64,000 nt of DNA from Vulcanisaeta souniana JCM 11219 (GTDB taxonomy: Archaea; Thermoproteota; Thermoprotei; Thermoproteales; Thermocladiaceae): contig NZ_AP026830.1 of NCBI RefSeq assembly GCF_026000775.1, positions 1 through 64,000 of the forward strand, read 5' to 3'. The stretch's first letter is position 1, and every line of letters starts with the position of its first letter. The notes under the pieces are model-generated. The model was given only the letters and a program-made list of their open reading frames with translations, was not told the DNA's origin and did no database searches. Below, piece after piece: positions 25,413 through 34,690 of this stretch. The position numbers were made by a program, and so were the translations under genes.

Positions 25413-25526
25413 GGCACTTTATCCCTAAGTGATAATACTTTATTTACCCATAATTTAAATGATCCTCCATATTGCATTAATTATTTGCTGCGCAATATTC
25501 TAAAAATCAACCAGTATGATCGGTGC

Positions 25527-27062
25527 GTGCCATTACCAATAATACCTGGAGTTAAGCCTCCCTGGATCACTGAATCCGGTGGCGTTGCCTCTGAGCACCC
25601 CGTTGCAAGCAAGTTAGGTGTTGATGTACTTAGTCTCGGTGGTAATGCCATCGACGCAACAATAACAACGTCCCTTGCACTAGCCCTCACACAGCCGCAC
25701 CTGGGTGGTCTCGGCGGAGATTTCTTCGCCATGATATACACGGCGAGGGAGGGGAGGGTTTACTTCCTAAACGCCAGTGGGTGGGCGCCTAAGGGATTGA
25801 GTAGGGAGTTGCTGAGACAGAGGGGGTTGAACGCAGTTCCATTAAGAGGCCCATTATCGCCGGTGGTCCCTGGATTACTGGCAGGTTTGCATGCATTGTG
25901 GAAGCGATTTGGCTCAAATGAATGGAGGTCTCTCGTGAAACCCGTAGTTGACGCCGCAAGGGGTGGGTTTCCAGTGGGTCCCAGCTTTGTAAAGGCGATT
26001 GAATTGGTAAAGAACGAGGTGGCTAATGACAGCGATTTCAAGACCGTGTACCCGATTAACGCTAAGCCCTGGGATCTAATTAGAATTGAACCGTTGATTA
26101 AAACCCTAGAATTAATAATGGAACACGGCCCTGACGTACTATACAGGGGTGAGGTTGGTGAAGCTCTTGTGAATTACGTGCAGTCTAGGAGTGGGGTTAT
26201 GGAGATGAGTGATTTAATGGAGTATGAGCCTGAGTGGCGTGACCCATTGAGTATTGATTATAAGGGATTAACCATATACGAATCACCACCGAACACGCAG
26301 GGAGTGACCACACTAATGATCCTAAAGCTACTTGAGTATATTAGGGATACCGGGGATCCCTGGTCGCGTAGGAGAATAGAAACCTACCTAGGTGCCTACA
26401 GGGTTGCCTATGAGCTTAGGGATAGGTACGTTGGTGATCCTAGGTTCATTGACGCACCAATAAATAAATTACTTGACCCGGACTTTTTATTGTCGGAATT
26501 TAAGTCACGTTATGGTAATAGGCAATTGGGTGCTTCTGGTGATACCACGTATTTCGTGATTGTTGATAAGGAGGGTAACGTAGTAAGCGCGATCCAAAGT
26601 CTGTATCAGCATTTCGGCTCATTGGTTACCGAGCCAAGGTATGGGATTACATTAAACGATAGGGCATCTGACTTCTCAATGGATGGGCCGAACGCATTGA
26701 TGCCGAGGAAGAGACCTCTCCATACGTTGAGTGCGGTAATAATAACGAAGGATGGAGAACCAAGGTACGCCTTGGGAACCTCAGGGGCCCACTTCAGGCC
26801 TCAGCAGCATACGTTATTCATAACGAATATAATTGATTACGGACTAAGCCCTGTGGAGGCTATTGATGCGCCCAGGTTCCTGTGGGATAGAAAGTCACTA
26901 ACCATTGAGGAGGGCTATGAAGTAACAGGCCTAACTGAACCGCACCAGGTAATTAAGTACCCGGGCAGAACAGGGGTGGCAAGTATAGCTGCGTTCCTTA
27001 ATGGTGGCAGGAAACTACTGTATGCCGACATAAGAGGCGATGGGCTAGCTCTTGGTCAGTAG
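25527..27062 (+). CDS. ggt: Gamma-glutamyltransferase-like N-terminal nucleophile hydrolase
   Basis: Ntn-hydrolase that cleaves gamma-glutamyl amides or transfers the glutamyl group after autoproteolysis. Signature elements: ASEHPVASKLGVDVLSLGGNAIDA near the start (about 20-43), PHLGGLGGDFF, the nucleophile threonine in GDTTYFVIVD followed by GNVVSAIQSL, and GTSGAHFRPQQH late in the small subunit. I use GTG 25527 (511 aa): the preceding 43 codons of open frame lack family similarity, contain no second start and would overlap the divergent gene, and a TATA-like element lies near 25500. No signal peptide, so probably cytoplasmic. Confidence 0.88.
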   Translation: MPLPIIPGVKPPWITESGGVASEHPVASKLGVDVLSLGGNAIDATITTSLALALTQPHLGGLGGDFFAMIYTAREGRVYFLNASGWAPKGLSRELLRQRGLNAVPLRGPLSPVVPGLLAGLHALWKRFGSNEWRSLVKPVVDAARGGFPVGPSFVKAIELVKNEVANDSDFKTVYPINAKPWDLIRIEPLIKTLELIMEHGPDVLYRGEVGEALVNYVQSRSGVMEMSDLMEYEPEWRDPLSIDYKGLTIYESPPNTQGVTTLMILKLLEYIRDTGDPWSRRRIETYLGAYRVAYELRDRYVGDPRFIDAPINKLLDPDFLLSEFKSRYGNRQLGASGDTTYFVIVDKEGNVVSAIQSLYQHFGSLVTEPRYGITLNDRASDFSMDGPNALMPRKRPLHTLSAVIITKDGEPRYALGTSGAHFRPQQHTLFITNIIDYGLSPVEAIDAPRFLWDRKSLTIEEGYEVTGLTEPHQVIKYPGRTGVASIAAFLNGGRKLLYADIRGDGLALGQ

Positions 27063-27120
27063 TTTTATGGTATTAAATAATTGATTAGGTTAATGGTTGT
27101 GGTCTGGGAAATTCTTATAA

Positions 27121-27138
27121 ATAGGATGCCTATCCTAT
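27121..27138. promoter_or_regulatory. Perfect palindrome between TATA box and start codon of the ABC uptake operon
   Basis: ATAGGAT-GCCT-ATCCTAT: two 7-bp arms that are exact reverse complements with a 4-bp spacer. It begins inside or directly after the TATA-like CTTATAAATAGG (27114-27125) and ends 6 bp before the ATG at 27145. A protein bound here would block transcription initiation, so this is a strong operator candidate, perhaps for a metal- or corrinoid-responsive repressor. The regulator is not identified. Confidence 0.6.
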
Positions 27139-27144
27139 CACCGT

Positions 27145-28227
27145 ATGGTAAGGGGCATTTCGAAGACGTTAATCGTGGGGATTACCATAGTTATTGCCAT
27201 AGCCATAATCGCGATATACTACACCATTCAGTCAAACATCGCTGGGCAAGGCATAAAGAATACTGGCATTGAATACCCAGTTACCGTGACTGATTATCTA
27301 GGTCGTAACATTACCATATACTCCCAACCAACTACCCTGGGCATTATAGCTCCCGACTGCGCACAAATAATATACACGCTCGGCTTTGGAAATAGGGTTG
27401 TACTGATTGACGTATATTCTGAGCAATTACTTCATTACCTAAATGTTACGGTTCCAGGTAATATTACCACGATTAGTTCAATATATGAATCGATACCAAT
27501 AGAGACAATAATAACGGCACACCCATCATTACTATGCGTGGACGCCGGTTTTCAGCCGCAGTTGGAACAGGACACTAATGAATTAAGTGCGGCCGATATT
27601 ACATTAATATTCATAGGTGGTACAGCTAATACCAACATAACTGGTATTGAGAATGATGTAATGCTCATGGCTAAGGCACTTGGTGTTCCGAAGAGGGGTG
27701 AAGAGATAATTAATAACATGAGCGGCGTCATTAATTACGTAAGAAGTAAGGTTTTAAGTGGGCCCAGGGTAACCGTGGCCTACATATCGTGGTACAACCC
27801 AATCTATGCCGCTGGGAACTCCTCATTCGTTGGTTACTACATTGCGATAGCCGGCGGTTACGACCCATTCAGCGGTATGTATCCCACAGTTAGTTCAAGT
27901 CAATTACTCACCGCTAACCCTGATTATATAATTGCCGATAACTTCATGGGTAACTACACGGCAACCCTCCAGGCAATACTCTCAATCCCCGGAATAAACA
28001 GTACAAATGCCGCTATGGAGAACCACATATACATACTTGGGAATTTTGCCGAGAGCCTCATTGAGGAGCCAGGCCCATTATCGGTTTACGGCGCCCTACT
28101 TCTTGCCATGATACTTCACCCGAGTGCATTCGGCCTTAATTCAACGGCTATACCGCATTACATAAGCGCCCAGTGGGTTAATCAATACGTTAGGCCCAAC
28201 CTAAATATCACGTTGAATAATGGGTGA
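27145..28227 (+). CDS. ABC transporter substrate-binding protein (BtuF/FecB type)
   Basis: Membrane-tethered binding protein for corrinoids or chelated iron (360 aa). Residues about 8-28 form an N-terminal anchor (TLIVGITIVIAIAIIAIYYT); the two-lobed periplasmic-binding-protein fold follows, opening with VTVTDYLGRNITIYSQP and the lobe motif ADITLIFIGG; a later ANPDYIIADN strand is typical. The many Asn-x-Ser/Thr sites suit a surface-exposed glycoprotein. Start ATG 27145 is leaderless, just after the palindrome. Its stop overlaps the permease start by 4 nt. Position upstream of a B12-dependent pathway favours cobalamin as substrate; this is inference. Confidence 0.88.
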   Translation: MVRGISKTLIVGITIVIAIAIIAIYYTIQSNIAGQGIKNTGIEYPVTVTDYLGRNITIYSQPTTLGIIAPDCAQIIYTLGFGNRVVLIDVYSEQLLHYLNVTVPGNITTISSIYESIPIETIITAHPSLLCVDAGFQPQLEQDTNELSAADITLIFIGGTANTNITGIENDVMLMAKALGVPKRGEEIINNMSGVINYVRSKVLSGPRVTVAYISWYNPIYAAGNSSFVGYYIAIAGGYDPFSGMYPTVSSSQLLTANPDYIIADNFMGNYTATLQAILSIPGINSTNAAMENHIYILGNFAESLIEEPGPLSVYGALLLAMILHPSAFGLNSTAIPHYISAQWVNQYVRPNLNITLNNG

Positions 28228-29225
28228 TCATCACGGTTAATAACTTAATTGTAAAATTCCTTTGGTTATTCATACCACTATTATTAATAGGTATCATTCT
28301 AAATCTCTTCATTGGTGAAGTGGTAATACCATTGGGGGCTTTATTCGATCTTACAGAGACGTATAGGATCATAATAATAGATATTAGGTTGCCGGAGATC
28401 CTAGCCTGTATAGTGGTTGGTGCCAATTTGGCGATTGCTGGTGCTGTGATGCAGGCAGTGTTTAGGAACCCACTTGCCGAGCCCTACATAACTGGCACCG
28501 CATCTGGGGCATTATTTGGCGCAATACTGGGCTTGCTAATGTATACGTTGTTTAGGGTTGAGGTATCATCGCCGATAATACTAATGCCAATACTATCATT
28601 TCTAGGTGCAATGCTTGCCATCGCAATAGTCGTAACCTTCAGCAGGGGTAATTGGTTATCCCTTATTTTAGCCGGTATTGCTGTTTCAATACTATTCTCG
28701 TCAATAGTCATGATACTGGACACGTACTTATTGACAATAATCCCAACATTACCTGCCATTGTTTACCTACTGTTTGGCACCATAAGTGGCATTAATTGGA
28801 GCGATGATGTCGTGATGTTGAGCGTGAGCCTACCAGTCCTTGCGTACATTGTTATCAGTAGTCGTGAGATTAACCTGTTAATGATTAGTGATGAGGTTGC
28901 CCAGGCTGGTGGTATTAGCCCTAGGTCATTTAGGAACCTGTTAATTGTACTGACTGGGTTATTAACTGCGGTGACTGTTTCATTTACGGGCATCATAGGT
29001 TTCATCGGCCTTGTAACACCTCACCTAACTCGCCTATTGATATCGAGTTCCGATAATTCAAGAGTTATGCCGCTATCAATGATGTCAGGCTCCACAATAA
29101 TGCTCTACGCAAATGTCGTTAGTAAGGTCCTGGTTTCTGGCGTTATTATGCCAATAACGGCTATAACAAGTCTCTTTGGGGTTCCCGTATTACTAGTGCT
29201 GCTTAGGGGTGGTCGCGGTGAGTAA
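28224..29225 (+). CDS. ABC transporter permease (BtuC/FecCD family)
   Basis: Polytopic inner-membrane subunit (333 aa, about 9-10 predicted spans) of a type II importer. Family signatures: IRLPEILACIVVGANLAIAG near 53-72 and GAVMQAVFRNPLAEPYITG near 72-90, and the cytoplasmic coupling stretch GFIGLVTPHLTRLL near 256-269. GTG start within the preceding stop. It pairs with the ATPase, which overlaps its end by 17 nt. Confidence 0.93.
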   Translation: MIITVNNLIVKFLWLFIPLLLIGIILNLFIGEVVIPLGALFDLTETYRIIIIDIRLPEILACIVVGANLAIAGAVMQAVFRNPLAEPYITGTASGALFGAILGLLMYTLFRVEVSSPIILMPILSFLGAMLAIAIVVTFSRGNWLSLILAGIAVSILFSSIVMILDTYLLTIIPTLPAIVYLLFGTISGINWSDDVVMLSVSLPVLAYIVISSREINLLMISDEVAQAGGISPRSFRNLLIVLTGLLTAVTVSFTGIIGFIGLVTPHLTRLLISSSDNSRVMPLSMMSGSTIMLYANVVSKVLVSGVIMPITAITSLFGVPVLLVLLRGGRGE

Positions 29226-29973
29226 TTACGTTGTTAGGTTTGTGAATGCCAGGATTGGTTATGATGAACCAGTAATTAAGGACATTACATTAAGCATACC
29301 AAGGCCGAGTTTAACTACGATACTTGGCCCCAATGGGTCTGGGAAAACCACGCTGCTTAGGGCGATAATAAAGTATGCTAAGGTCTTTGGTGGTTATGCG
29401 TATATCGATGGTAGGGAAATTAGTGAATTATCCATTGGGGATCTACCGAAGTATGTATCTTACTCACCAGCAGAGATTTATTCGCAAATGGCGTTAACGG
29501 TTCTTGATGTAGTCATGAGTTCACGAAATAGTGGTGGTTGGGTGAGCAGGGACGAGGCGATCGCCACCCTTAGATACCTAGGTGTGGGTAATATTGTTGG
29601 TAAGAGGTTTGATGAATTAAGTACTGGCCAGAAGAGACTTACCTTAATAGCTAGGGCATTGTCATCAAAGGCGCCATTACTACTACTTGATGAACCAACC
29701 TCTAACCTAGACCTCGGTAATAAGTACAGGGTTATCCTGATCCTAAGGAGAGTTGTTAGCGATCGGGGAATCACGGTAATAGCCACTGGGCATGATATTG
29801 ACCTGGCGCTGGCCAGTGACTGGGTTGTGGCTATAAGGGATGGGGAGGTAATGGCCATGGGCGCCCCAGGGGATATAATTAATAGCAAGGTTTTGAGTGA
29901 GTTGTATGGAATTGACGTGGAGGTTCTTGAGGTAAATGGATATAGGCTCATTCATGTACGTAATGACAGGTAA
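29209..29973 (+). CDS. ABC transporter ATP-binding protein (BtuD/FecE type)
   Basis: Energises the importer. Walker A GPNGSGKTT near 36-44, Q-loop region around VSYSPAEIYSQ, signature LSTGQKR near 138-144, Walker B LLLLDEPTSNLD near 157-168, and the H-loop GHD near 188. 254 aa. Starts with GTG at 29209 or 29218, inside the permease gene; the three genes form one operon. It is followed by an 85-bp gap and an independent promoter. Confidence 0.94.
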   Translation: MVAVSNYVVRFVNARIGYDEPVIKDITLSIPRPSLTTILGPNGSGKTTLLRAIIKYAKVFGGYAYIDGREISELSIGDLPKYVSYSPAEIYSQMALTVLDVVMSSRNSGGWVSRDEAIATLRYLGVGNIVGKRFDELSTGQKRLTLIARALSSKAPLLLLDEPTSNLDLGNKYRVILILRRVVSDRGITVIATGHDIDLALASDWVVAIRDGEVMAMGAPGDIINSKVLSELYGIDVEVLEVNGYRLIHVRNDR

Positions 29974-30021
29974 TTACTCCTTTCTTATTAATACCTATTT
30001 ATCTTATTTTGACATACTAAG

Positions 30022-30033
30022 AAAAATTTATTT
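30022..30033 (+). promoter_or_regulatory. TATA-like element of the aldehyde oxidoreductase gene
   Basis: AAAAATTTATTT, centred about 31 nt before the ATG at 30059, with no Shine-Dalgarno between. This is the usual archaeal arrangement for a leaderless mRNA. Confidence 0.5.
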
Positions 30034-30058
30034 AATGTGAACCTACATAACCATCGCT

Positions 30059-31897
30059 ATGTTTGGATGGGGCGGACGCGTATTAAGGATTGATCTTTCC
30101 AAAAGGAGGTTTATTGTACAATCACTGGACCCATCACTTGCACAGAATTACATTGGTGGTAGGGGCTTTGCAGCGAAAACCCTATGGGATGAATTACCGC
30201 CAGGTGTCGATCCATTAAGTCCACTTAATAAGTTGATCCTGGCTGTTGGCCCACTGACGGCATTACCAATACCCAATAGTGGTAAGTTACTCGTAGCCTC
30301 TAAAAGCCCGTTGACGGGTGGTTATGGAGATGGCAATATCGGTACGTGGCTGGCAGTTCATATGAGGAGGGCAGGTATTGATATGATGATAATTGAGGGC
30401 AAGGCAGAGAAACCAACATACCTATACATTGAGAATAAGGGTGATGAGTTCAGGGTTGATTTTAATAATGCGGAGGACTTGTGGGGGCTTGATACCTTCA
30501 CTACCGAGGACAAGTTGAAGACTATGCATGGCAGTGACGTTGGCATGGTCCTCATAGGCCCTGCCGGCGAGAGACTCGTGAGGTTTGCAACGATTGTTGC
30601 CCAGAAGGGGCGCAGTGGCGGTAGGCCTGGCATGGGCGCAGTCATGGGCAGTAAGAACCTGAAGGCCATTATCATGAGGGGTCAAGGTGACGTTAAGGTT
30701 GCCGACCCAATGCTTAGGAAGATGGGCGTCGACGCCATAGTGGCAACGAAGTCTAAGCCGAACTACCCATTCTGGATGAGGCAAGGGACAACGTCGACGG
30801 TAGAATGGGCTCAGGAAGCCAGCGTATTACCCACGTATAATTACACCGAAGGCCAATTCGACGATTATGAAAAAATTGGCGGCTTCTCAGTTGAGAAGAA
30901 TAAGGTCATGACAAGGTCATGTCCACAATGCGTTATGGCCTGCGGCCACGTGGTTAAGGACACCGAGAACGAACCCGCTGAGTTGGATTATGAGAATATA
31001 GCAATGCTTGGCAGCAACCTCGGTATTGGCGATCTAGCAAAGGTGGCTCACCTCAATAGGATCGCGGATATGATGGGCATGGACACAATAAGCCTTGGCT
31101 CCACCCTAGGTTTCGCAATGGAGGCTTCGGAGAGGGGCCTCCTTAAGGAGGGGATCGAGTGGGGTGATTATAAGAGGGCTGTTGAAGTTGCTACGGACAT
31201 AGCACTACAAAGAACTGAACTGGGTAAATTGCTTGGTAAGGGCGTTAGGGCTGCATCAATGGTGTTGGGGCCCGAGGCCACTGAATTCGCGATGCATGTT
31301 AAGGGTCTTGAGATAAGTGCGTATGATTGTCACGCGGCGCCCGGCATGGCTTTGGCATTCTCCACGAGTCCCATCGGGGCCCATCACAAGGATGCTTGGT
31401 TAATATCCTGGGAGGTTCAGAGGGGTAGGTTTGATTATACCAGGGAGAAGGCGGAGAAGCTTGTGGAGATGCAGAACATTAGGGGTGGGTTGTTCGAGAC
31501 AATAGTGACGTGTAGGTTCCCATGGGTAGAGGTCGGTCTCGAGCTAGATTGGTACTTCCGCTTATTTAGGGCTGCCACGGGCATGGATATGAACATGGAA
31601 ACCCTAAGCACGATAAGCAATAGAATCTACACATTGATTAGGGCGTTCTGGGTTAGGGAGTACGGCCATTGGGATAGGGCCTATGACACCCCGCCACAAA
31701 AGTGGTTCAAGAGACCACTGAGCAGGGGACCACTTAGGGGTGCAAAGCTTGACTACGATGGTTACCAAAGATTACTTAATTGGTACTATGAATTGAGGGG
31801 CTGGGATGAAAGGGGTATTCCGAGGAAGGAAACCCTGATAAGATTGGGGCTTAATTTTGTTATTCCGCAATTGGGATCTAAGGTTAATCTTAATTAA
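30059..31897 (+). CDS. aor: Tungsten-dependent aldehyde:ferredoxin oxidoreductase
   Basis: Oxidises aldehydes to acids and reduces ferredoxin, using a tungsto-bispterin and one [4Fe-4S] cluster (612 aa, normal length). N-terminal domain: WGGRVLRIDLS, YIGGRGFAAK near 31-40, SKSPLTGGYGDGNIG; pterin contacts around GRSGGRPGMGAVMGSKNLKA near 182-201; cluster ligands in CPQCVMAC near 289-296 with the fourth cysteine probably near 481 (IVTCRFP). The neighbouring B12 pathway handles acyl-CoA carbon skeletons, so a role in amino-acid or aldehyde fermentation is plausible but inferred. Own leaderless promoter. Confidence 0.93.
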   Translation: MFGWGGRVLRIDLSKRRFIVQSLDPSLAQNYIGGRGFAAKTLWDELPPGVDPLSPLNKLILAVGPLTALPIPNSGKLLVASKSPLTGGYGDGNIGTWLAVHMRRAGIDMMIIEGKAEKPTYLYIENKGDEFRVDFNNAEDLWGLDTFTTEDKLKTMHGSDVGMVLIGPAGERLVRFATIVAQKGRSGGRPGMGAVMGSKNLKAIIMRGQGDVKVADPMLRKMGVDAIVATKSKPNYPFWMRQGTTSTVEWAQEASVLPTYNYTEGQFDDYEKIGGFSVEKNKVMTRSCPQCVMACGHVVKDTENEPAELDYENIAMLGSNLGIGDLAKVAHLNRIADMMGMDTISLGSTLGFAMEASERGLLKEGIEWGDYKRAVEVATDIALQRTELGKLLGKGVRAASMVLGPEATEFAMHVKGLEISAYDCHAAPGMALAFSTSPIGAHHKDAWLISWEVQRGRFDYTREKAEKLVEMQNIRGGLFETIVTCRFPWVEVGLELDWYFRLFRAATGMDMNMETLSTISNRIYTLIRAFWVREYGHWDRAYDTPPQKWFKRPLSRGPLRGAKLDYDGYQRLLNWYYELRGWDERGIPRKETLIRLGLNFVIPQLGSKVNLN

Positions 31898-31938
31898 ACT
31901 TATATAAATATAGTTTTATAATACATACTTGATTAGTA

Positions 31939-32568
31939 ATGAGCGATAGTTGTCGTTTACCGTTATTTGCAGACTGCAGGGAAGTTGATGATTCGATTAA
32001 ATGCCCTGGCGACAGCGGTTATAGCGTAATACCGCTATTTGGCAAGAGGGTTAGGGTACGTAAGGACTCAGCACCAATAAGGCTTATGGGATGCTTGGAC
32101 GAACTCTCAAACATAGCTAATAACGCTAGGCTTAACTTCAGTGGTAATGCCGTGGGTGAATTGGCCTCGATAGTGATGGCACTGGCAATGCAATTGAATG
32201 CCTACCTGGTTCAGGGCAGCGATGATAGGTTAAACAAGGTGAGGAGTATTGAGGATCTATTGATGGATAGGATCATGGATCTATGCCGAGGATTTAAGGG
32301 GCCACTTGGTTGGGTGATTGCGACGACCCCCGAGCTCCAGATCCTCGACACACTAAGGGTCAAATTAAGGGAGTGCGGTAGGATCGCGTCCTCAATGCTT
32401 GAGGAGTATTCATTATCGGTAAATGTTATCAGCGTCATGAATCATGCCGATAAGCTGGTGGCCCAGGCAATGTATTGCCTGGGTGGTAAGGTGTTTAGGT
32501 CCGTGGACGATGCTGTGAACTACCTGCTGGGTAGTACAACAAATGAGAACAGATTTATTAGCAAATAA
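31939..32568 (+). CDS. PduO-type ATP:cob(I)alamin adenosyltransferase (divergent)
   Basis: Makes adenosylcobalamin, the cofactor of the adjacent mutase. The fold signature is visible: GDSG near 25, GKRVRVRKDS, MGCLDELSN near 53-61 (the family's G-x-x-DEL), a helical bundle, and RVKLRECGRIASSM plus MNHADKLVAQAMYCLGG standing in for the usual RRAER and NRLSD segments. The N-terminal ATP motif is altered (PGDSGYS rather than TGDxGTT), so the assignment relies partly on context. 209 aa. A TATA-like CTTATATAAATAT (about 31898-31910) lies upstream. The mutase gene begins 17 bp later. Confidence 0.78.
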   Translation: MSDSCRLPLFADCREVDDSIKCPGDSGYSVIPLFGKRVRVRKDSAPIRLMGCLDELSNIANNARLNFSGNAVGELASIVMALAMQLNAYLVQGSDDRLNKVRSIEDLLMDRIMDLCRGFKGPLGWVIATTPELQILDTLRVKLRECGRIASSMLEEYSLSVNVISVMNHADKLVAQAMYCLGGKVFRSVDDAVNYLLGSTTNENRFISK

Positions 32569-32585
32569 TTATTTGTAAATTATTA

Positions 32586-34256
32586 ATGGGAAACACGGAG
32601 AAAATTAAGGAAAAGTACGACGAGTGGGTTAGAGAATTCCTATTGCCTACACTTAAGAAGATACCTGAGTGGAGAAAGTTTGCCACATTATTTGGCATTG
32701 ACATAAAGCCCCTCTATACACCGCTCGATGTTAGGGACGATTACCTGAGTACACTTGGCTTCCCCGGCGAATACCCATTTACCAGAGGCATATACCCTAG
32801 TATGTATAGATCGAGGCTATGGACGTTTAGGGAGTACTCAGGTTTTGGCTCGCCTGAGGACACCAATAGGAGGTACAAGTTCCTCATTTCCCAGGGACAG
32901 ACAGGCTTAAGTGTCGCCTTCGACTTACCAACGCAGTTAGGTCTTGACCCTGATCATGAACTTGCATACCCTGAAGTTGGTAAAGTGGGTGTATCAATAC
33001 CCGAGGTCGCCTCAATGTCAATACTTTTCGACAATATCGACATCAGAAAAATAACAACCTCATTCACAATAAATGCGACAGCAGCCGAGATACTGGCTAT
33101 GTACATAACGGTCGCCGAGAGTAGAGGTATTGATAAGGCTGTGCTTGATGGCACTATTCAAAACGACATACTCAAGGAATTCATAGCCAGGAACCTATAC
33201 ATATACCCACCACTGCACTCAATGAGATATACAACGGACATAATAGCATACACATCAAAGAACCTACCCAAGTGGCACCCAATAAGCATCAGTGGTTATC
33301 ACTTCAGGGAGGCCGGCGCCACGGCTGTCCAGGAACTGGCCTTCACACTGGCCGACGCCATTGAGTACACCAATTGGGTCATAAATAGGTGGAAAATGAA
33401 CGTTGACGACTTTGCGTCAGGCCTATCCTTCTTCTTCGCAGCAACCACGAACCTCTTTGAGGAGGTTGCCAAGTTCAGGGCAGCCCGTAGGTTATATGCA
33501 AGGATAATGAGGGAACGATTTGGCGCCAATAAGTCGGAGTCCATGAAAATGAAGTTCCATGTACAGACATCCGGAGCTGCATTGACCGCCCAGCAACCTG
33601 AGGTTAATATTATTAGGACTACGATACAGGCATTGGCCGCTGTACTAGGTGGTGCCCAATCACTTCATGTTAATGCCTATGACGAAGCACTTGCGTTGCC
33701 TACGGAGAAGTCGGTTAAGCTAGCACTGAGAGTTCAACAAGTGATAGCCTATGAGAGTGGTGTTATTGACTCGATAGATCCATTGGGTGGTTCGTACTAC
33801 ATTGAGTGGCTTACGGACATCATTGAGGAGGAAACCATGAAGATCATTGATTATGTGGATAGGCTTGGCGGCATGACGAAGGCTGTGGAAATCGGTTATC
33901 CACAGAGGGCCATTGCTGAATCTGCATATCAGTACCAAAGAATGGTCGAGGAGGGTAAGATTAGTATTATTGGGGTTAATATGTTTAGGGAAGAGCGGGA
34001 GCCCAATATTGAGCTTCATAGGGTTGACCCAGTATCTAGGGAGAGGAGTATTAGGCGTGTTAGGGAGGTTAGGGAGAACCGTGATAGGGAGGCTTGGGAA
34101 AGGGCAATCAGGGAGTTGAGGAGAACGGCTGATGGGGAGAACGAGAACGTATTTCCATACATACTAAACGCCATTAGGGCTAGGGCTACCATTGGTGAGG
34201 TATCGGGGGTGCTACGTGATGTTTGGGGCGAGTATAGGCCTCCAAGTATTTACTGA
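32586..34256 (+). CDS. mcmA1: Methylmalonyl-CoA mutase, catalytic (large) subunit
   Basis: Interconverts (R)-methylmalonyl-CoA and succinyl-CoA by an adenosylcobalamin radical mechanism. 556 aa TIM-barrel subunit without the B12 domain, the archaeal split arrangement. Motifs: FPGEYPFTRGIYPSMYRSRL near 57-77, the substrate-binding FREYSGFG, GLSVAFDLPTQLGLDPDH near 103-120, and QTSGAALTAQQPEVNIIRTT near 326-345. No Shine-Dalgarno precedes the ATG; it is probably translated from the adenosyltransferase mRNA. The cobalamin-binding subunit follows. Confidence 0.96.
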   Translation: MGNTEKIKEKYDEWVREFLLPTLKKIPEWRKFATLFGIDIKPLYTPLDVRDDYLSTLGFPGEYPFTRGIYPSMYRSRLWTFREYSGFGSPEDTNRRYKFLISQGQTGLSVAFDLPTQLGLDPDHELAYPEVGKVGVSIPEVASMSILFDNIDIRKITTSFTINATAAEILAMYITVAESRGIDKAVLDGTIQNDILKEFIARNLYIYPPLHSMRYTTDIIAYTSKNLPKWHPISISGYHFREAGATAVQELAFTLADAIEYTNWVINRWKMNVDDFASGLSFFFAATTNLFEEVAKFRAARRLYARIMRERFGANKSESMKMKFHVQTSGAALTAQQPEVNIIRTTIQALAAVLGGAQSLHVNAYDEALALPTEKSVKLALRVQQVIAYESGVIDSIDPLGGSYYIEWLTDIIEEETMKIIDYVDRLGGMTKAVEIGYPQRAIAESAYQYQRMVEEGKISIIGVNMFREEREPNIELHRVDPVSRERSIRRVREVRENRDREAWERAIRELRRTADGENENVFPYILNAIRARATIGEVSGVLRDVWGEYRPPSIY

Positions 34257-34273
34257 GGAAAGATTTATAGAAC

Positions 34274-34690
34274 ATGATAACGCAACTAATAATGCATATG
34301 CCTAAGCCTAAGATCATTATTGCTAAACTTGGCCTTGACGGCCATGACAGAGGCGCTAAGGTGATTGCTAGGGCATTGGCTGAGGCTGGCTTTGAGGTTG
34401 TTTACACGGGTATTCGGCAGACGCCCAGCCAGGTTATTGAGACGGCAATTCAGGAGGACGCTAAGTTAATTGGCGTCAGTATATTGTCGGGTTCTCACAT
34501 GGAGCTTGTAGGTGAGTTAATGAAGATCATGAGGGAAAGGGGCGTGAATATTCCAGTGCTTGTTGGTGGTATAATACCTCCTGAGGATAGGGATGCCTTG
34601 CTGAAGATGGGTGTTGCCGCTGTGTATGGGCCTGGTACACCGCTTAGGGAAATAATTGATATCGTAAAGAAACTTGTGGGTGCTTCCTGA
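34274..34690 (+). CDS. mcmA2: Methylmalonyl-CoA mutase, cobalamin-binding (small) subunit
   Basis: Supplies the lower-face histidine ligand to B12. The DGHDRG motif (DxHxxG) lies near 22-27, followed by the Rossmann-like GVSILSGSH near 74-82 and LVGGIIPPED near 105-114. 138 aa from ATG 34274; ATG 34295 or 34301 (MPKPKIIIAKLG) would remove a few non-family residues and is equally likely. The stop codon overlaps the start of the next gene by 1 nt, so translation is coupled. Confidence 0.96.
   Translation: MITQLIMHMPKPKIIIAKLGLDGHDRGAKVIARALAEAGFEVVYTGIRQTPSQVIETAIQEDAKLIGVSILSGSHMELVGELMKIMRERGVNIPVLVGGIIPPEDRDALLKMGVAAVYGPGTPLREIIDIVKKLVGAS

Noticed and set aside
25398-25526. N-terminal extension of the gamma-glutamyltransferase frame to an ATG at 25398
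   Set aside because: The 43 extra codons show no family similarity, would overlap the divergent HExxH gene, and a TATA-like element sits closer to the GTG at 25527.
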